From positions 6,098,703-6,162,702 of the forward strand of contig NZ_CP029553.1 in the NCBI RefSeq assembly GCF_003173755.1: a stretch of 64,000 nt of DNA, in the 5' to 3' direction. Below the pieces are notes generated by a model. That model made no database searches and was not told the DNA's origin. It saw only the letters and a program-made list of their open reading frames with translations. Source of the DNA: Methylobacterium terrae (lineage in GTDB: Bacteria; Pseudomonadota; Alphaproteobacteria; Rhizobiales; Beijerinckiaceae). Shown here one piece after another: positions 45,695 to 56,103 of this stretch (position 1 is its first letter; each line of letters starts with the position of its first letter). A program made the position numbers and the translations under genes.

Positions 45695-47500
45695 TCAGCT
45701 GTCCATCTTCAGGGCGGCGATGAACGCCTCCTGCGGGATCTCGACCTTGCCGAACTGGCGCATGCGCTTCTTGCCCTCCTTCTGCTTGTCGAGGAGCTTG
45801 CGCTTGCGGGAGATGTCGCCGCCGTAGCACTTGGCGGTGACGTCCTTCGACAGGGCCCGGATGGTCTCGCGGGCGATGATCTTGCCGCCGATCGCCGCCT
45901 GGACCGGGATCTGGAACAGGTGGCGCGGGATCAGGTCCTTCAGCTTCTCGCACATCGCCCGGCCGCGGCTCTCGGCGCGGGTGCGGTGAACCAGCATCGA
46001 CAGCGCGTCGACCGGCTCGGCATTGACCAGGATCGACATCTTCACGAGGTCGCCCTCGCGATAATCCGAGATGTGGTAGTCGAAGGAGGCGTAGCCCTTC
46101 GAGATCGACTTCAGCCGGTCGTAGAAATCGAACACCACCTCGTTGAGCGGCAGGTCGTACACCACCATCGCGCGCTTGCCGACGTAGTTGAGGTCGATCT
46201 GGGTACCGCGCCGGTCCTGGCACAGCTTCAGGACGCCGCCGAGGTATTCGTCCGGCGTCATGATGGTGGCGCGGATCCACGGCTCCTCGATCGTGTCGAT
46301 CTTCATCACGTCGGGCATGTCGGCCGGGTTGTGCAGCTCACGCTTCTCCCCGTCCTGCATGTTGAGGTGATAGACCACGCTCGGCGCGGTCGAGATCAGG
46401 TCGAGGTTGAACTCGCGCTCGAGCCTCTCCTGGATGATCTCGAGGTGGAGAAGCCCGAGGAAGCCGCAGCGAAAGCCGAAGCCCAGCGCGGCGGACGTCT
46501 CCATCTCGTAGGAGAACGAGGCGTCGTTGAGCCGCAGCTTGCCCATCGCGCCGCGCAAGGATTCGAAGTCGGCGGCATCGACCGGGAACAGGCCGCAGAA
46601 CACCACCGGCTGCACCGGCTTGAAGCCCGGCATCGCCTCCTTGGTCTTGCGCTTGTCCTCGGTGATGGTGTCGCCGACGCGGGTATCGGCCACTTCCTTG
46701 ATCGAGCCGGTGAAGAAGCCGACCTCGCCGGGGCCGAGCTCGGCCATGTCCTGCATCTTCGGCCGGAACACGCCGAGGCGCTCGACGCCGTAGGCCGCGT
46801 CCGCCCCCATCATGCGGATCGTCATGCCCTTCTTGAGCACGCCGTCGACGATGCGCACCAGCACCACGACGCCGAGATAGACGTCGTACCAGGAATCGAC
46901 CAGCAGCGCCTTGAGGGGGGCCGCACGGTCGCCCTTCGGCGGCGGCAGGCGGGTGACGATCGCCTCCAGCACCGCCTCGATGTTGATGCCGGTCTTGGCC
47001 GAGATCGGCACCGCGTCCTTGGCGTCGATGCCGATCACCTCCTCGATCTGCTCCTTGACCCGGTCGGGCTCGGCCGCCGGCAGGTCGATCTTGTTGAGGA
47101 CCGGGACGATCTCGTGGTTGGCGTCGAGCGCCTGGTAGACGTTGGCGAGCGTCTGCGCCTCGACGCCCTGGGAAGCGTCGACGACGAGGAGCGAGCCCTC
47201 GCAGGCGGCGAGCGAGCGCGACACCTCGTAGGCGAAATCGACGTGGCCGGGCGTGTCCATCAGGTTGAGGACGTAGTCGCGCCCGTCCTGCGCCTTGTAT
47301 TCCAGGCGCACGGTCTGCGCCTTGATGGTGATGCCGCGCTCCTTCTCGATGTCCATCGAGTCGAGCATCTGCTCGCTCATGTCGCGCGCCGCCACCGCGC
47401 CGGTGATCTGGATCAGCCGGTCGGCGAGCGTCGACTTGCCGTGGTCGATATGGGCGACGATCGAGAAATTGCGGATGTTGTCGATGGGGGACGCGGTCAT
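45695..47500 (-). CDS. lepA: Elongation factor 4 (back-translocase LepA)
   Basis: From the ATG at 47500 the protein has 601 residues, the family length. GTPase motifs are [15 protein letters not shown] (G1), DTPGHVDF (G3) and LNKIDLPAA (G4). The EF-G-like domains follow, and the unique C-terminal domain reads [20 protein letters not shown]. LepA binds stalled or late-initiating ribosomes. The upstream in-frame extension to 47695 overlaps a palindromic repeat and is not credible. It is a single gene with its own terminator. Confidence 0.97.
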   Translation of the reverse strand: MTASPIDNIRNFSIVAHIDHGKSTLADRLIQITGAVAARDMSEQMLDSMDIEKERGITIKAQTVRLEYKAQDGRDYVLNLMDTPGHVDFAYEVSRSLAACEGSLLVVDASQGVEAQTLANVYQALDANHEIVPVLNKIDLPAAEPDRVKEQIEEVIGIDAKDAVPISAKTGINIEAVLEAIVTRLPPPKGDRAAPLKALLVDSWYDVYLGVVVLVRIVDGVLKKGMTIRMMGADAAYGVERLGVFRPKMQDMAELGPGEVGFFTGSIKEVADTRVGDTITEDKRKTKEAMPGFKPVQPVVFCGLFPVDAADFESLRGAMGKLRLNDASFSYEMETSAALGFGFRCGFLGLLHLEIIQERLEREFNLDLISTAPSVVYHLNMQDGEKRELHNPADMPDVMKIDTIEEPWIRATIMTPDEYLGGVLKLCQDRRGTQIDLNYVGKRAMVVYDLPLNEVVFDFYDRLKSISKGYASFDYHISDYREGDLVKMSILVNAEPVDALSMLVHRTRAESRGRAMCEKLKDLIPRHLFQIPVQAAIGGKIIARETIRALSKDVTAKCYGGDISRKRKLLDKQKEGKKRMRQFGKVEIPQEAFIAALKMDS

Positions 47501-47694
47501 CGTGTGGCTGTCTCCGGCGCGCAGGCGCGGCGATGCGCGGGGCGCACGGCGGTGGGGATAAGAGTCGACGGGAGATAGCAGCGGCACCCCGCCGCGCCAA
47601 GACGGCGGCCGGACGCACGCGAGCGTTGGTGGGGGTGGGGATGGATGTCGGGTTAGCGGGTCGGTCGTCACACGACGAGCGTACCGACCATCCA

Positions 47695-47838
47695 TCCACC
47701 CTCGACCTCATCCTGAGGTGCTGCCGCTTGCGGCAGCCTCGAAGGAGGGCTCCAGAAACCACGACGATCCCTGGAACCCTCCTTCGCGGTCAGTCGATCT
47801 TTGGTCGACCAACACCTCAGGATGGGGTCGAGGGTGGG
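47695..47838. repeat. Palindromic intergenic repeat (second family)
   Basis: Outer arms ccctcgacctcatcctgagg and cctcaggatggggtcgaggg are near-perfect inverted repeats over about 24 bases. A second pair lies inside: cgaaggagggctccag against ctggaaccctccttcg, and the left half contains a small hairpin gctgccgcttgcggcagc. The element would fold into a long branched hairpin. A partial likeness (cctcaggatgaggg) occurs near 2416. It lies between lepA and the FAD oxidoreductase, both reading leftwards. Confidence 0.8.
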
Positions 47839-47885
47839 ACAGGTACGGCGCGAGGCTCGTCTGGGCGCCGGACGCGCGGTAACCC

Positions 47886-48974
47886 TCACGCCCCCAACCG
47901 GTCCGCCACGTCCTCGGCGAGCGACAAACTCGACGTCAGCCCCGGGCTCTCGATGCCGAAGAGGTGCACCAGCCCCGGCAGCCCGTGCTCCGCCGGCCCG
48001 TCGATCAGGAAGTCGGCGGCCCCCTCCCCCGGCCCGGACAGCTTCGGGCGGATGCCGGCATAATCGGGCACCAGCGCCCCGTCGGGGAGCCCGGGCCAGT
48101 AGCGGCGGATCGCGGCGGTGAACAACGCGCCTCGGCCGGGATCGACCTCGTAGTCGGGCGCGTCGATCCACTCGACGTCGGGGCCGAAGCGCATCCGCCC
48201 GGCGAGGTCGAGGGTGAGGTGGATGCCGAGGCCCCCTTCGACCGGGGCCGGGTAGATCAGCCGGGAGAAGGCCGGCCGCCCGGTGCAGCCGAAATAGTTG
48301 CCCTTGGCCAGCACCAGGCGCGGCACCCGGGCCTCCGGGTAGCCCTCGGTCGCCCGGGCGAGCCCCTGCGCGCCGAAGCTCGCGGCGTTCACCACCGCGT
48401 CGACCGTGATCTCGTCCGCCTCGCCGAAGCGGGCGACCCAGCCCTCGGGCGAGCGGGTCAGGCGCGTGATGGGGGTGTTGAAGGCGAGCGCGCCCCCCGC
48501 CCCCTCGATGTCGCCCTGCAGCGCCAGCATCAGGGCGTGGCTGTCGACGATCCCGGTCTCAGTCGAGAGGAGCGCGGCGTTGCAGGTCAGGTTCGGCTCG
48601 AGCCGCCGGGCCTCGGCGCCGTCGAGGAGCGCGAGGCCCTCGACGCCGTTCTCGACCCCTTGCGCGTGGATCGCCGCGATCTTCGCGCCCTCGGGCTCGG
48701 TCGCCGCGACGATCAGCTTGCCGATCTTGGAATGCGGGACCCCGTGGCTCGCGCAGAAGGCGTAGAGCCGGCGCCGTCCCTCGACGCAATGGCGCGCCCG
48801 AGCCGAGCCCGTCGGATAGTACATCCCGGCATGGATCACCTCGGAATTGCGCGAGGACACGCCGGTCCCGATGCCGCCCTCCGCTTCCGCCACGATCACC
48901 TCGTGGCCGCGCAGGGCCAGTTCCCGACCGATCGCGAGGCCGACCACGCCGGCACCGACCACGAGCACCATCAT
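47886..48974 (-). CDS. FAD-dependent oxidoreductase (L-2-hydroxyglutarate oxidase-like)
   Basis: The 362-residue protein opens with a dinucleotide-binding fold (VLVVGAGVVGLAIGREL, GxGxxG) and continues as a DAO-family flavoprotein: SSRNSEVIHAGMYYPTGSAR, FVNAASFG-like AVVNAASFGAQGLA, and the C-terminal FAD segment LFGIESPGLTSSLSLAEDVA. The SRNSEVIHAG block matches LhgO and L-2-hydroxyglutarate dehydrogenases, which oxidise L-2-hydroxyglutarate to 2-oxoglutarate. That substrate is inferred. It is not adjacent to other carbon-metabolism genes except pckA, whose terminator precedes it. Confidence 0.85.
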   Translation of the reverse strand: MMVLVVGAGVVGLAIGRELALRGHEVIVAEAEGGIGTGVSSRNSEVIHAGMYYPTGSARARHCVEGRRRLYAFCASHGVPHSKIGKLIVAATEPEGAKIAAIHAQGVENGVEGLALLDGAEARRLEPNLTCNAALLSTETGIVDSHALMLALQGDIEGAGGALAFNTPITRLTRSPEGWVARFGEADEITVDAVVNAASFGAQGLARATEGYPEARVPRLVLAKGNYFGCTGRPAFSRLIYPAPVEGGLGIHLTLDLAGRMRFGPDVEWIDAPDYEVDPGRGALFTAAIRRYWPGLPDGALVPDYAGIRPKLSGPGEGAADFLIDGPAEHGLPGLVHLFGIESPGLTSSLSLAEDVADRLGA

Positions 48975-49018
48975 GGGCCGCTCCTCCCTCCGGTTTCTTC
49001 GTTCGTGCTTGTACGACG

Positions 49019-49050
49019 AAAAAGGGCCCCTCTCCGGGGAGAGGGGCCCT
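49019..49050 (-). terminator. Rho-independent terminator after pckA
   Basis: On the minus strand a 12-13-bp stem, agggcccctctcc with ggagaggggccct, is followed by TTTTTCG. It lies 23 bases past the pckA stop. Confidence 0.92.
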
Positions 49051-49072
49051 CAGGACGATCAAGCCCGCGAAA

Positions 49073-50683
<1,611 letters not shown>

Positions 50684-50842
50684 GCCTGTTCCTCCTGGCG
50701 CCGACCTCGGGAAACACGGCCGGCAGCCGGTCCGGATCGGGCCGATTGACTTAACCCTCGCGCCGGGTGCGGTGACCGTGCCTGTCGTAGCAGGTCGCGC
50801 GCGTCCGCGCCGAGGCCGATCAAGGCTCCTCGGTGGGCTGCT

Positions 50843-50871
50843 TTAGTAGGTGGCGAAACTTCACGGTTCAA
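50843..50871 (-). promoter_or_regulatory. Candidate promoter of pckA
   Basis: On the minus strand TTGAAC (50866-50871) and TACTAA (50843-50848) are 17 bases apart. Initiation near 50836 would leave a leader of about 150 bases before the pckA start at 50683, longer than average. The leader was not recognised as a known riboswitch. Confidence 0.45.
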
Positions 50872-50912
50872 TCGAATTCGCTCGCATCGGCCGTGACAAG
50901 CTCGACTTTGTG

Positions 50913-51713
50913 TCATGATCTGGGGATGGCGCGGGAATCGGGAACCGCGCGGGCCTTGGCCGCCATCGCCACCAGGGCCGGGCGCAGGGAAGCGGGATCG
51001 GCCAGGCGCTCCGGGAACGCGACCCGCGCGGTGCGCTCGCCCGCCATGAGGTCGAGCCCTTCGGGATCGAACCCGGTGAGGCGCCAGGGCCCGGGCTCCT
51101 CGCCGGCGAGCCGCGTCGCGTAGAGGGCGACCGCGTCCGCGTGGTCCTCGTTCATGTGGGCGACGGCGCCGGCCTCGGATTCGGCGAGCGCCTCGAGCCC
51201 GGAGAGGTCGGTGAGGAGTTCCGGCCCCGTCAGCGTCGCGGCGCGGGCGAACCCGCCGTTGAGGTGCCCGGCCCGGACCGCGAGCCTGAAGAACGCGAAG
51301 TCGGGGAAGTCGGCGTAGAGCGCGGCCTTCGGGTGGCGGGCGAGGAAGCGCGCCCGCACCCGCGCCTCGTCGCTGCGCTCCGCAATCCCCGTCACGGTCA
51401 GGCGCGGATGGGCGAGCGGATCGCCCTTGCCGCCTCGAGCGAGGAGGATCGAGCAGCGCGGATCGGCCTCGAGGTTGAGGGTGTGGGCCGACAGGCGCGA
51501 GAGCAGCAGGAGGGGCGTCCCGTCGAGATCGGTCGCCACGGTGACGAGGGAGGCGAAGGGCGCAGCCCCGTCCCGCTCCAGGGTCGCGAGCGCCCCCGAG
51601 CGGATCGTGCGCAGGAGCTCCTTGGCGAGGCCGATCGCGTCGAACGGCGCCTCGGCGGCCGGCAGGGGCGCGGCCTGCTTCCCGCCTGCCTCGGCCAGGC
51701 TCTTCTCGACCAT
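50913..51713 (-). CDS. HugZ-like FMN-binding split-barrel protein
   Basis: From the ATG at 51713, with ribosome site gaggggaga, the protein has 266 residues. The N-terminal pyridoxamine-phosphate-oxidase-like split barrel reads [20 protein letters not shown] and the DUF2470 C-terminal domain contains [19 protein letters not shown] and FDPEGLDLM. This is the layout of HugZ-type heme-utilisation or heme-degrading proteins, where the HxxDH region can bind heme iron. Heme degradation is inferred only. It lies upstream of pckA and diverges from chvI. Confidence 0.82.
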   Translation of the reverse strand: MVEKSLAEAGGKQAAPLPAAEAPFDAIGLAKELLRTIRSGALATLERDGAAPFASLVTVATDLDGTPLLLLSRLSAHTLNLEADPRCSILLARGGKGDPLAHPRLTVTGIAERSDEARVRARFLARHPKAALYADFPDFAFFRLAVRAGHLNGGFARAATLTGPELLTDLSGLEALAESEAGAVAHMNEDHADAVALYATRLAGEEPGPWRLTGFDPEGLDLMAGERTARVAFPERLADPASLRPALVAMAAKARAVPDSRAIPRS

Positions 51714-52026
51714 GCCGTCTCCCCTCTCGCCCCGCGCGTTTGCCGCCTTACCTTGGCGTCGGTGCCTCGGCCCGTCCAGGCCGCGCGACGCCGCGGGCCG
51801 AGCGCCCGATCCGGCCAAACTGTGGCGGCCTCGCCACGGGTGCTCGCTTTTTCGGCGCGATGGCCTTAAGGGAGTCGAAATCGTGGCGTCGCGGCCACTG
51901 TCCAGCCTTTTCGGGCGGAGGGCCGCAACGCCCGAGATCTGCCGGGTCCGGAACCGGTTCCAGTCGGGTGACGTTCAGCAGGGCCGGCGTGTCCTGCGGG
52001 CGACGCCCGCGCCCCAGGGAATGCCC
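51714..52026. other. Intergenic region between HugZ-like gene and chvI
   Basis: This 313-base region between divergent genes should contain promoters for both. I could not assign -35/-10 pairs with confidence. It contains an AT-richer patch around 51840-51895 (gctttttcggcgcga, aaatcgtggc). No gene or repeat was recognised. Confidence 0.35.
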
Positions 52027-52743
52027 ATGCCGACCATCGCCCTCGTCGATGACGACCGCAACATCCTGACCTCCGTGTCGATCGCCCTGGAGACCGAGGG
52101 GTACAGGATCCAGACCTACACCGACGGCGCGTCCGCCCTCGACGGCCTGAAGCACTCGCCGCCCGACCTCGCGATCTTCGACATCAAGATGCCGCGCATG
52201 GACGGGATGGAGCTGCTGCGCCGCCTGCGTCAGAAATCCGACCTGCCGGTGATCTTCCTCACCTCGAAGGACGAGGAGATCGACGAGCTGTTCGGCCTCA
52301 AGATGGGCGCCGACGACTTCATCCGGAAGCCGTTCTCGCAGCGCCTCCTGGTCGAGCGGGTGAAGGCGGTCCTGCGCCGCTTCGCCGCCAAGGAGGCCGG
52401 GCCCGGCGCCTCGGCCCGGGAGGCGGAGGCCGCCGCCGCCCGCTCGCTCGAGCGCGGCCAGCTGATGATGGACCCCGAGCGCCACACCTGCACCTGGAAG
52501 GGCGAGCCGGTGACGCTGACGGTGACCGAATTCCTGATCCTGCAGGCGCTCGCCCAGCGCCCCGGCGTCGTGAAGAGCCGCAACGCCCTGATGGACGCCG
52601 CCTACGACGACCAGGTCTACGTCGACGACCGGACCATCGACAGCCACATCAAGCGCCTGCGCAAGAAGTTCAAGGTCACCGACAACAGCTTCGACATGAT
52701 CGAGACGCTGTACGGCGTCGGCTACCGCTTCAAGGAAATGTGA
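52027..52743 (+). CDS. chvI: Response regulator ChvI
   Basis: The start at 52027 is six bases after AGGGA; an ATG two codons earlier overlaps that site. The 238-residue protein has a receiver domain with acidic residues in LVDDDRNIL, phosphoacceptor D52 in [13 protein letters not shown], and the switch Lys in [10 protein letters not shown], then an OmpR/PhoB-type winged helix ([36 protein letters not shown]). It is the partner of ChvG, encoded 43 bases downstream. In Rhizobiales ExoR-ChvG-ChvI responds to acid and envelope cues and governs surface polysaccharide, motility and acid-stress genes; likely the same here. Confidence 0.93.
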   Translation: MPTIALVDDDRNILTSVSIALETEGYRIQTYTDGASALDGLKHSPPDLAIFDIKMPRMDGMELLRRLRQKSDLPVIFLTSKDEEIDELFGLKMGADDFIRKPFSQRLLVERVKAVLRRFAAKEAGPGASAREAEAAAARSLERGQLMMDPERHTCTWKGEPVTLTVTEFLILQALAQRPGVVKSRNALMDAAYDDQVYVDDRTIDSHIKRLRKKFKVTDNSFDMIETLYGVGYRFKEM

Positions 52744-52786
52744 GAGACTTGACCGCGAAACATTCTCTCGCAAGAGATTTGCCCGC

Positions 52787-54649
52787 GTGAGCGAGGGATC
52801 GAGCCTCGGCACCGTGCGCCGCCTCCTGGGTGGCACGGGCCGGTACTTCCGCGGCGGCGGCCGGCTGCCGGACGGATCCGCCCCGAAACCGTCGAGCGAG
52901 ATCGATCCGGATGCCGAGGCCGCGCGCGAGCCGTTCGGCCCGCGCACGATCCGACGCTGGATCGCCGAGCGCTTCGCCTCGAGCCTGACCCGGCGCATCG
53001 TGGTCCTGAACCTCGCCGGCCTGATCGCGCTCCTGATCGGCTTTCTCTACCTCAACCAGTTCCGCCAGGGGCTGATCGAGGCCCGGGTGCAGAGCCTGCT
53101 CACCCAGGGCGACATCATCGCGGGCGCGATCGCGGCCTCGGCGACCGTCGACACCGACGCGATCACCATCGACCCCGACCGCCTGCTCCAGCTCCAGGCC
53201 GGCGAGGGCGGCGGTTTCGGCGACGAGGCGCCGTCGGGCCTCGAATTCTCCCTCAACCCGGAGCGGGTGGCTCCGCTCCTGCGCCGCCTGATCACGCCGA
53301 CCGGCACCCGCGCCCGGGTCTACGACCGCGACGGCACGATGCTGATCGATTCGCGCGGGCTCTACATCCGGGGCGACCTCAGCCGCGACCTGCCGCCGAC
53401 GCGCAAGGACTCCCTGAGCCTGATCGAGCAGGCCTGGAACACGGTGCGCACGCACGTGCCGGGCCTCGGCCGCCCCTCCTCCGCCGACGAGCCGGGGCCG
53501 GCGGACGGGCGCACCCTGCCGGAGGTGCAGCGCGCGCTGGCCGGCGCCCGCGGCACCCTGGTGCGCCGCAACGGCCCGGGCGAGACCATCGTGTCGGTCG
53601 CGGTGCCGATCCAGCGCGGCCGCACGGTCCGGGGCGCCCTGCTGCTCTCGACCCAGGAAGGCGACATCGACAAGATCATCGCGGCGGAGCGCTTCTCGCT
53701 GCTGCAGGTCTTCATCATCGCGGCGCTCGTGATGGTGGTGCTGTCGATGCTGGTCGCCGGCCAGATCGTCGGCCCGGTCGGGCGCCTGGCCGAGGCCGCC
53801 GAGCGGGTGCGCACCGGCATCAAGTCGCGCCAGGAAATCCCCGACTTCACCCGGCGCACCGACGAGATCGGCCACCTCTCCGGGGCTCTGCGCGACATGA
53901 CCCAGGCGCTCTACCGCCGCCTCGACGCGATCGAGAATTTCGCCGCGGACGTCTCGCACGAGCTGAAGAACCCGCTCACTTCGCTCCGCAGCGCCGTCGA
54001 GACCCTGCCGCTCGCCAAGACCGACGAGTCCCGCGGCCGGCTGATGCAGGTGATCCAGCACGACGTGAAGCGCCTCGACCGGCTGATCAGCGACATCGCC
54101 GACGCCTCGCGCCTCGACGCCGAGCTCGCCCGGGCCGAGGCCGGCCGGGTCGATCTCAGGAAGCTCATCACCACGGTGGTGTCGGTCGCCAACGAGCGCC
54201 GGCGCCGGGGCGACGCCTCCATCGACCTCGCGGTCGAGCCGGCGCCCGCCGGCATCGAGGACCCGTTCGCGATCCTCGGCCACGACAGCCGCCTCGGCCA
54301 GGTGGTCAACAACCTCCTCGACAATGCCCGCTCGTTCTCGCCCAAGGGCGCCAGTGTCCGGGTGGCCCTGCGGCGCCGGCGCAACGCCGTGGAGCTCACC
54401 GTGGAGGATGACGGGCCGGGCATCCCGCCCCACGCCCTGGAGCGGATCTTCGAGCGCTTCTACACCGACCGGCCGGAACAGGGCTTCGGCCAGAATTCGG
54501 GTCTCGGCCTCTCGATCTCGCGCCAGATCGTCCAGGCCCATCGCGGCACGATCCGGGCCGAGAACCGCCTCGGGCCCCCGGACGAGGAGGGCGAGCCGAC
54601 CCTGCTCGGGGCGCGCTTCATCGTCCGCATCCCGGCCCAGAGCCGCTGA
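52787..54649 (+). CDS. chvG: Sensor histidine kinase ChvG
   Basis: The 620-residue protein starts at GTG. It has membrane segments at about residues 70-90 (IVVLNLAGLIALLIGFLYL) and 304-326 (SLLQVFIIAALVMVVLSMLV) bounding a periplasmic sensor of about 210 residues, then HAMP, HisKA with H391 (FAADVSHELKNPLTSL) and an ATPase domain with the N box around VVNNLLDNARSF, DDGPGIP and GLGLSISRQIVQAH. The periplasmic region is the one bound by ExoR in rhizobia; exoR was not seen here. It is followed, five bases later, by hprK. Confidence 0.94.
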   Translation: MSEGSSLGTVRRLLGGTGRYFRGGGRLPDGSAPKPSSEIDPDAEAAREPFGPRTIRRWIAERFASSLTRRIVVLNLAGLIALLIGFLYLNQFRQGLIEARVQSLLTQGDIIAGAIAASATVDTDAITIDPDRLLQLQAGEGGGFGDEAPSGLEFSLNPERVAPLLRRLITPTGTRARVYDRDGTMLIDSRGLYIRGDLSRDLPPTRKDSLSLIEQAWNTVRTHVPGLGRPSSADEPGPADGRTLPEVQRALAGARGTLVRRNGPGETIVSVAVPIQRGRTVRGALLLSTQEGDIDKIIAAERFSLLQVFIIAALVMVVLSMLVAGQIVGPVGRLAEAAERVRTGIKSRQEIPDFTRRTDEIGHLSGALRDMTQALYRRLDAIENFAADVSHELKNPLTSLRSAVETLPLAKTDESRGRLMQVIQHDVKRLDRLISDIADASRLDAELARAEAGRVDLRKLITTVVSVANERRRRGDASIDLAVEPAPAGIEDPFAILGHDSRLGQVVNNLLDNARSFSPKGASVRVALRRRRNAVELTVEDDGPGIPPHALERIFERFYTDRPEQGFGQNSGLGLSISRQIVQAHRGTIRAENRLGPPDEEGEPTLLGARFIVRIPAQSR

Positions 54650-54654
54650 CCGGC

Positions 54655-55104
54655 GTGGCCGGCATCCATGCCAGCTGCGTCGTGCTGGGCGAGGACGGGA
54701 TCCTGATCCGCGGCGCGCCGGGGAGCGGCAAATCGACCCTGGTGCGTGACCTGATCGGGCTCGGCGCTATCTCGGGCACCTTCGCGGCCCTCGTCGGCGA
54801 CGACCGCGTGGCTCTCACGCAGCGTCACGGGCGGCTCGTCGCCGCCCCGCACCCGGCCCTGGCGGGGCTCCTCGAGGTCCGCGGCCTCGGCCTGCAACCC
54901 GTTGAACCGACGATGCCTTCGGCGGTCCTGCGCCTCGTCGTCGACCTCGCCGAGGGTGCCCCGCGGATGCCGGAGGCGGCCGAGGAGACGATCCTTCTCC
55001 GGGGGGTGCGGCTGCCCAGGACGGTCCTGTCGCCGGGCCCCGGCCGGGCCGGAACGGTGTTGTGGCGTTGGCGCCGCCTCCGTGTCATGATGATGACCGA
55101 TTGA
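54655..55104 (+). CDS. hprK: Short HPr kinase/phosphorylase
   Basis: The 149-residue protein starts at GTG, five bases after chvG. It has the P-loop GAPGSGKST and the HprK region LVGDDRVALTQRHGRLVAA. It is much shorter than the approx. 310-residue Bacillus enzyme because the N-terminal domain is absent, as is normal for alphaproteobacteria. It should phosphorylate HPr at a serine, here S66 of the downstream gene. Position directly after chvG is conserved in many Rhizobiales. Confidence 0.9.
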   Translation: MAGIHASCVVLGEDGILIRGAPGSGKSTLVRDLIGLGAISGTFAALVGDDRVALTQRHGRLVAAPHPALAGLLEVRGLGLQPVEPTMPSAVLRLVVDLAEGAPRMPEAAEETILLRGVRLPRTVLSPGPGRAGTVLWRWRRLRVMMMTD

Positions 55105-55192
55105 TGCGGATTTCGCCGCATTGCTCTTGCGCTCGCCTTTGCGCTGCACAAAATGGCGGCTCGGCTCCAACGGGGCGTCGGAACTCGTGTCG

Positions 55193-55594
55193 ATGATTGG
55201 AATGGTGCTCGTCACCCACGGCCTGCTCGCGACGGAATTCAAGGCCGCGCTGGAGCACGTCGTCGGGCCGCAGGAGCAGCTCGAGACGATCACCATCGGC
55301 CCCGAGGACGACATGGAGGTCCGTCGCAAGGACATCATGTCGGCGGTGTGCCGGGTGAATTCCGGCGAGGGCGTCGTGGTGCTGACCGACATGTTCGGCG
55401 GCACGCCCTCGAACCTCGCGCTCTCCTGCATGAACGGCGGCTCGGTCGAGGTGGTCGCCGGGATCAATCTGCCGATGCTGATCAAGCTCGCGAGCGTGCG
55501 CGACGAGGAATCCCTCGGCGAGGCGGTGCTCCACGCCCAGGAGGCGGGGCGCAAGTACATCAACGTCGCCTCGCGGGTGCTGGCCGGAAAATAG
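55193..55594 (+). CDS. PTS EIIA component, mannose-type
   Basis: The 133-residue protein contains the phosphorylatable H9 in MVLVTHGLLATEF and the family blocks GEGVVVLTDMFGGTPSNLAL and VVAGINLPMLIKLA. It belongs to the man-type EIIA (ManX) family. No EIIB, EIIC or EIID lies nearby, so a regulatory rather than transport role is likely, as part of the incomplete alphaproteobacterial PTS with HprK and HPr. Upstream codons in frame exist, but the MIGMVLVTHG start is the family standard. Confidence 0.92.
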   Translation: MIGMVLVTHGLLATEFKAALEHVVGPQEQLETITIGPEDDMEVRRKDIMSAVCRVNSGEGVVVLTDMFGGTPSNLALSCMNGGSVEVVAGINLPMLIKLASVRDEESLGEAVLHAQEAGRKYINVASRVLAGK

Positions 55595-55738
55595 CCGGCC
55601 CCCTCGCCTTCGGCCCCGTCCGCTCTAGCTTTCCGTGGCGGCCCGGCTACCCTGGCGGGCCGACATCCTCAGACGCGCGCGAGAGCCGGACGACCGCTTC
55701 AGGCCGGTGCGAACCGGCTCCGAGCAGGTGCCCCGCCG

Positions 55739-56068
55739 ATGACGCCTTTCACCGACACCGACGACGAGGACGGCGAGCTTCCGCCGGTGCCCGAGGGCGC
55801 GAGCGCCCGCGACTTGGCCATCATCAACCGGCGCGGCCTGCACGCCCGGGCCTCGGCCAAGTTCGTGCAGACGGTGGAGAAGTTCGGCTCCGAGGTCACG
55901 GTGAGCCGCGGCGGCGAGACGGTGGGCGGGCGCTCGATCATGGGCCTGCTCACCCTGGGGGCCGCACAGGGCACCAGCATCCGCGTCACGGCGCTCGGCC
56001 CCGACCAGGAGGCCTGCATGGAGGCGATCACCGCGCTTCTCGCCAACCGCTTCGGCGAGGACGAGTAG
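55739..56068 (+). CDS. ptsH: HPr family phosphocarrier protein
   Basis: The 109-residue protein has the active-site H35 in NRRGLHARASAKFV and the regulatory serine S66 in GGRSIMGLL, exactly 31 residues apart as H15 and S46 are in Bacillus HPr. An N-terminal extension of about 24 acidic residues (TDTDDEDGELPPVPEG) precedes the domain. It passes phosphate from EI-Ntr to EIIA and is the target of the HprK encoded two genes upstream. The gene for EI is not in the window. Confidence 0.93.
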   Translation: MTPFTDTDDEDGELPPVPEGASARDLAIINRRGLHARASAKFVQTVEKFGSEVTVSRGGETVGGRSIMGLLTLGAAQGTSIRVTALGPDQEACMEAITALLANRFGEDE

Positions 56069-56103
56069 GCGCCCTCGCGTCTCGCATCGGTAGTCGCGCG
56101 CCG

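Noticed and set aside
50850..50900. tRNA-like T-arm (ggttcaatcg)
   Set aside because: The required C at the end of the T loop and the acceptor and anticodon stems are missing.
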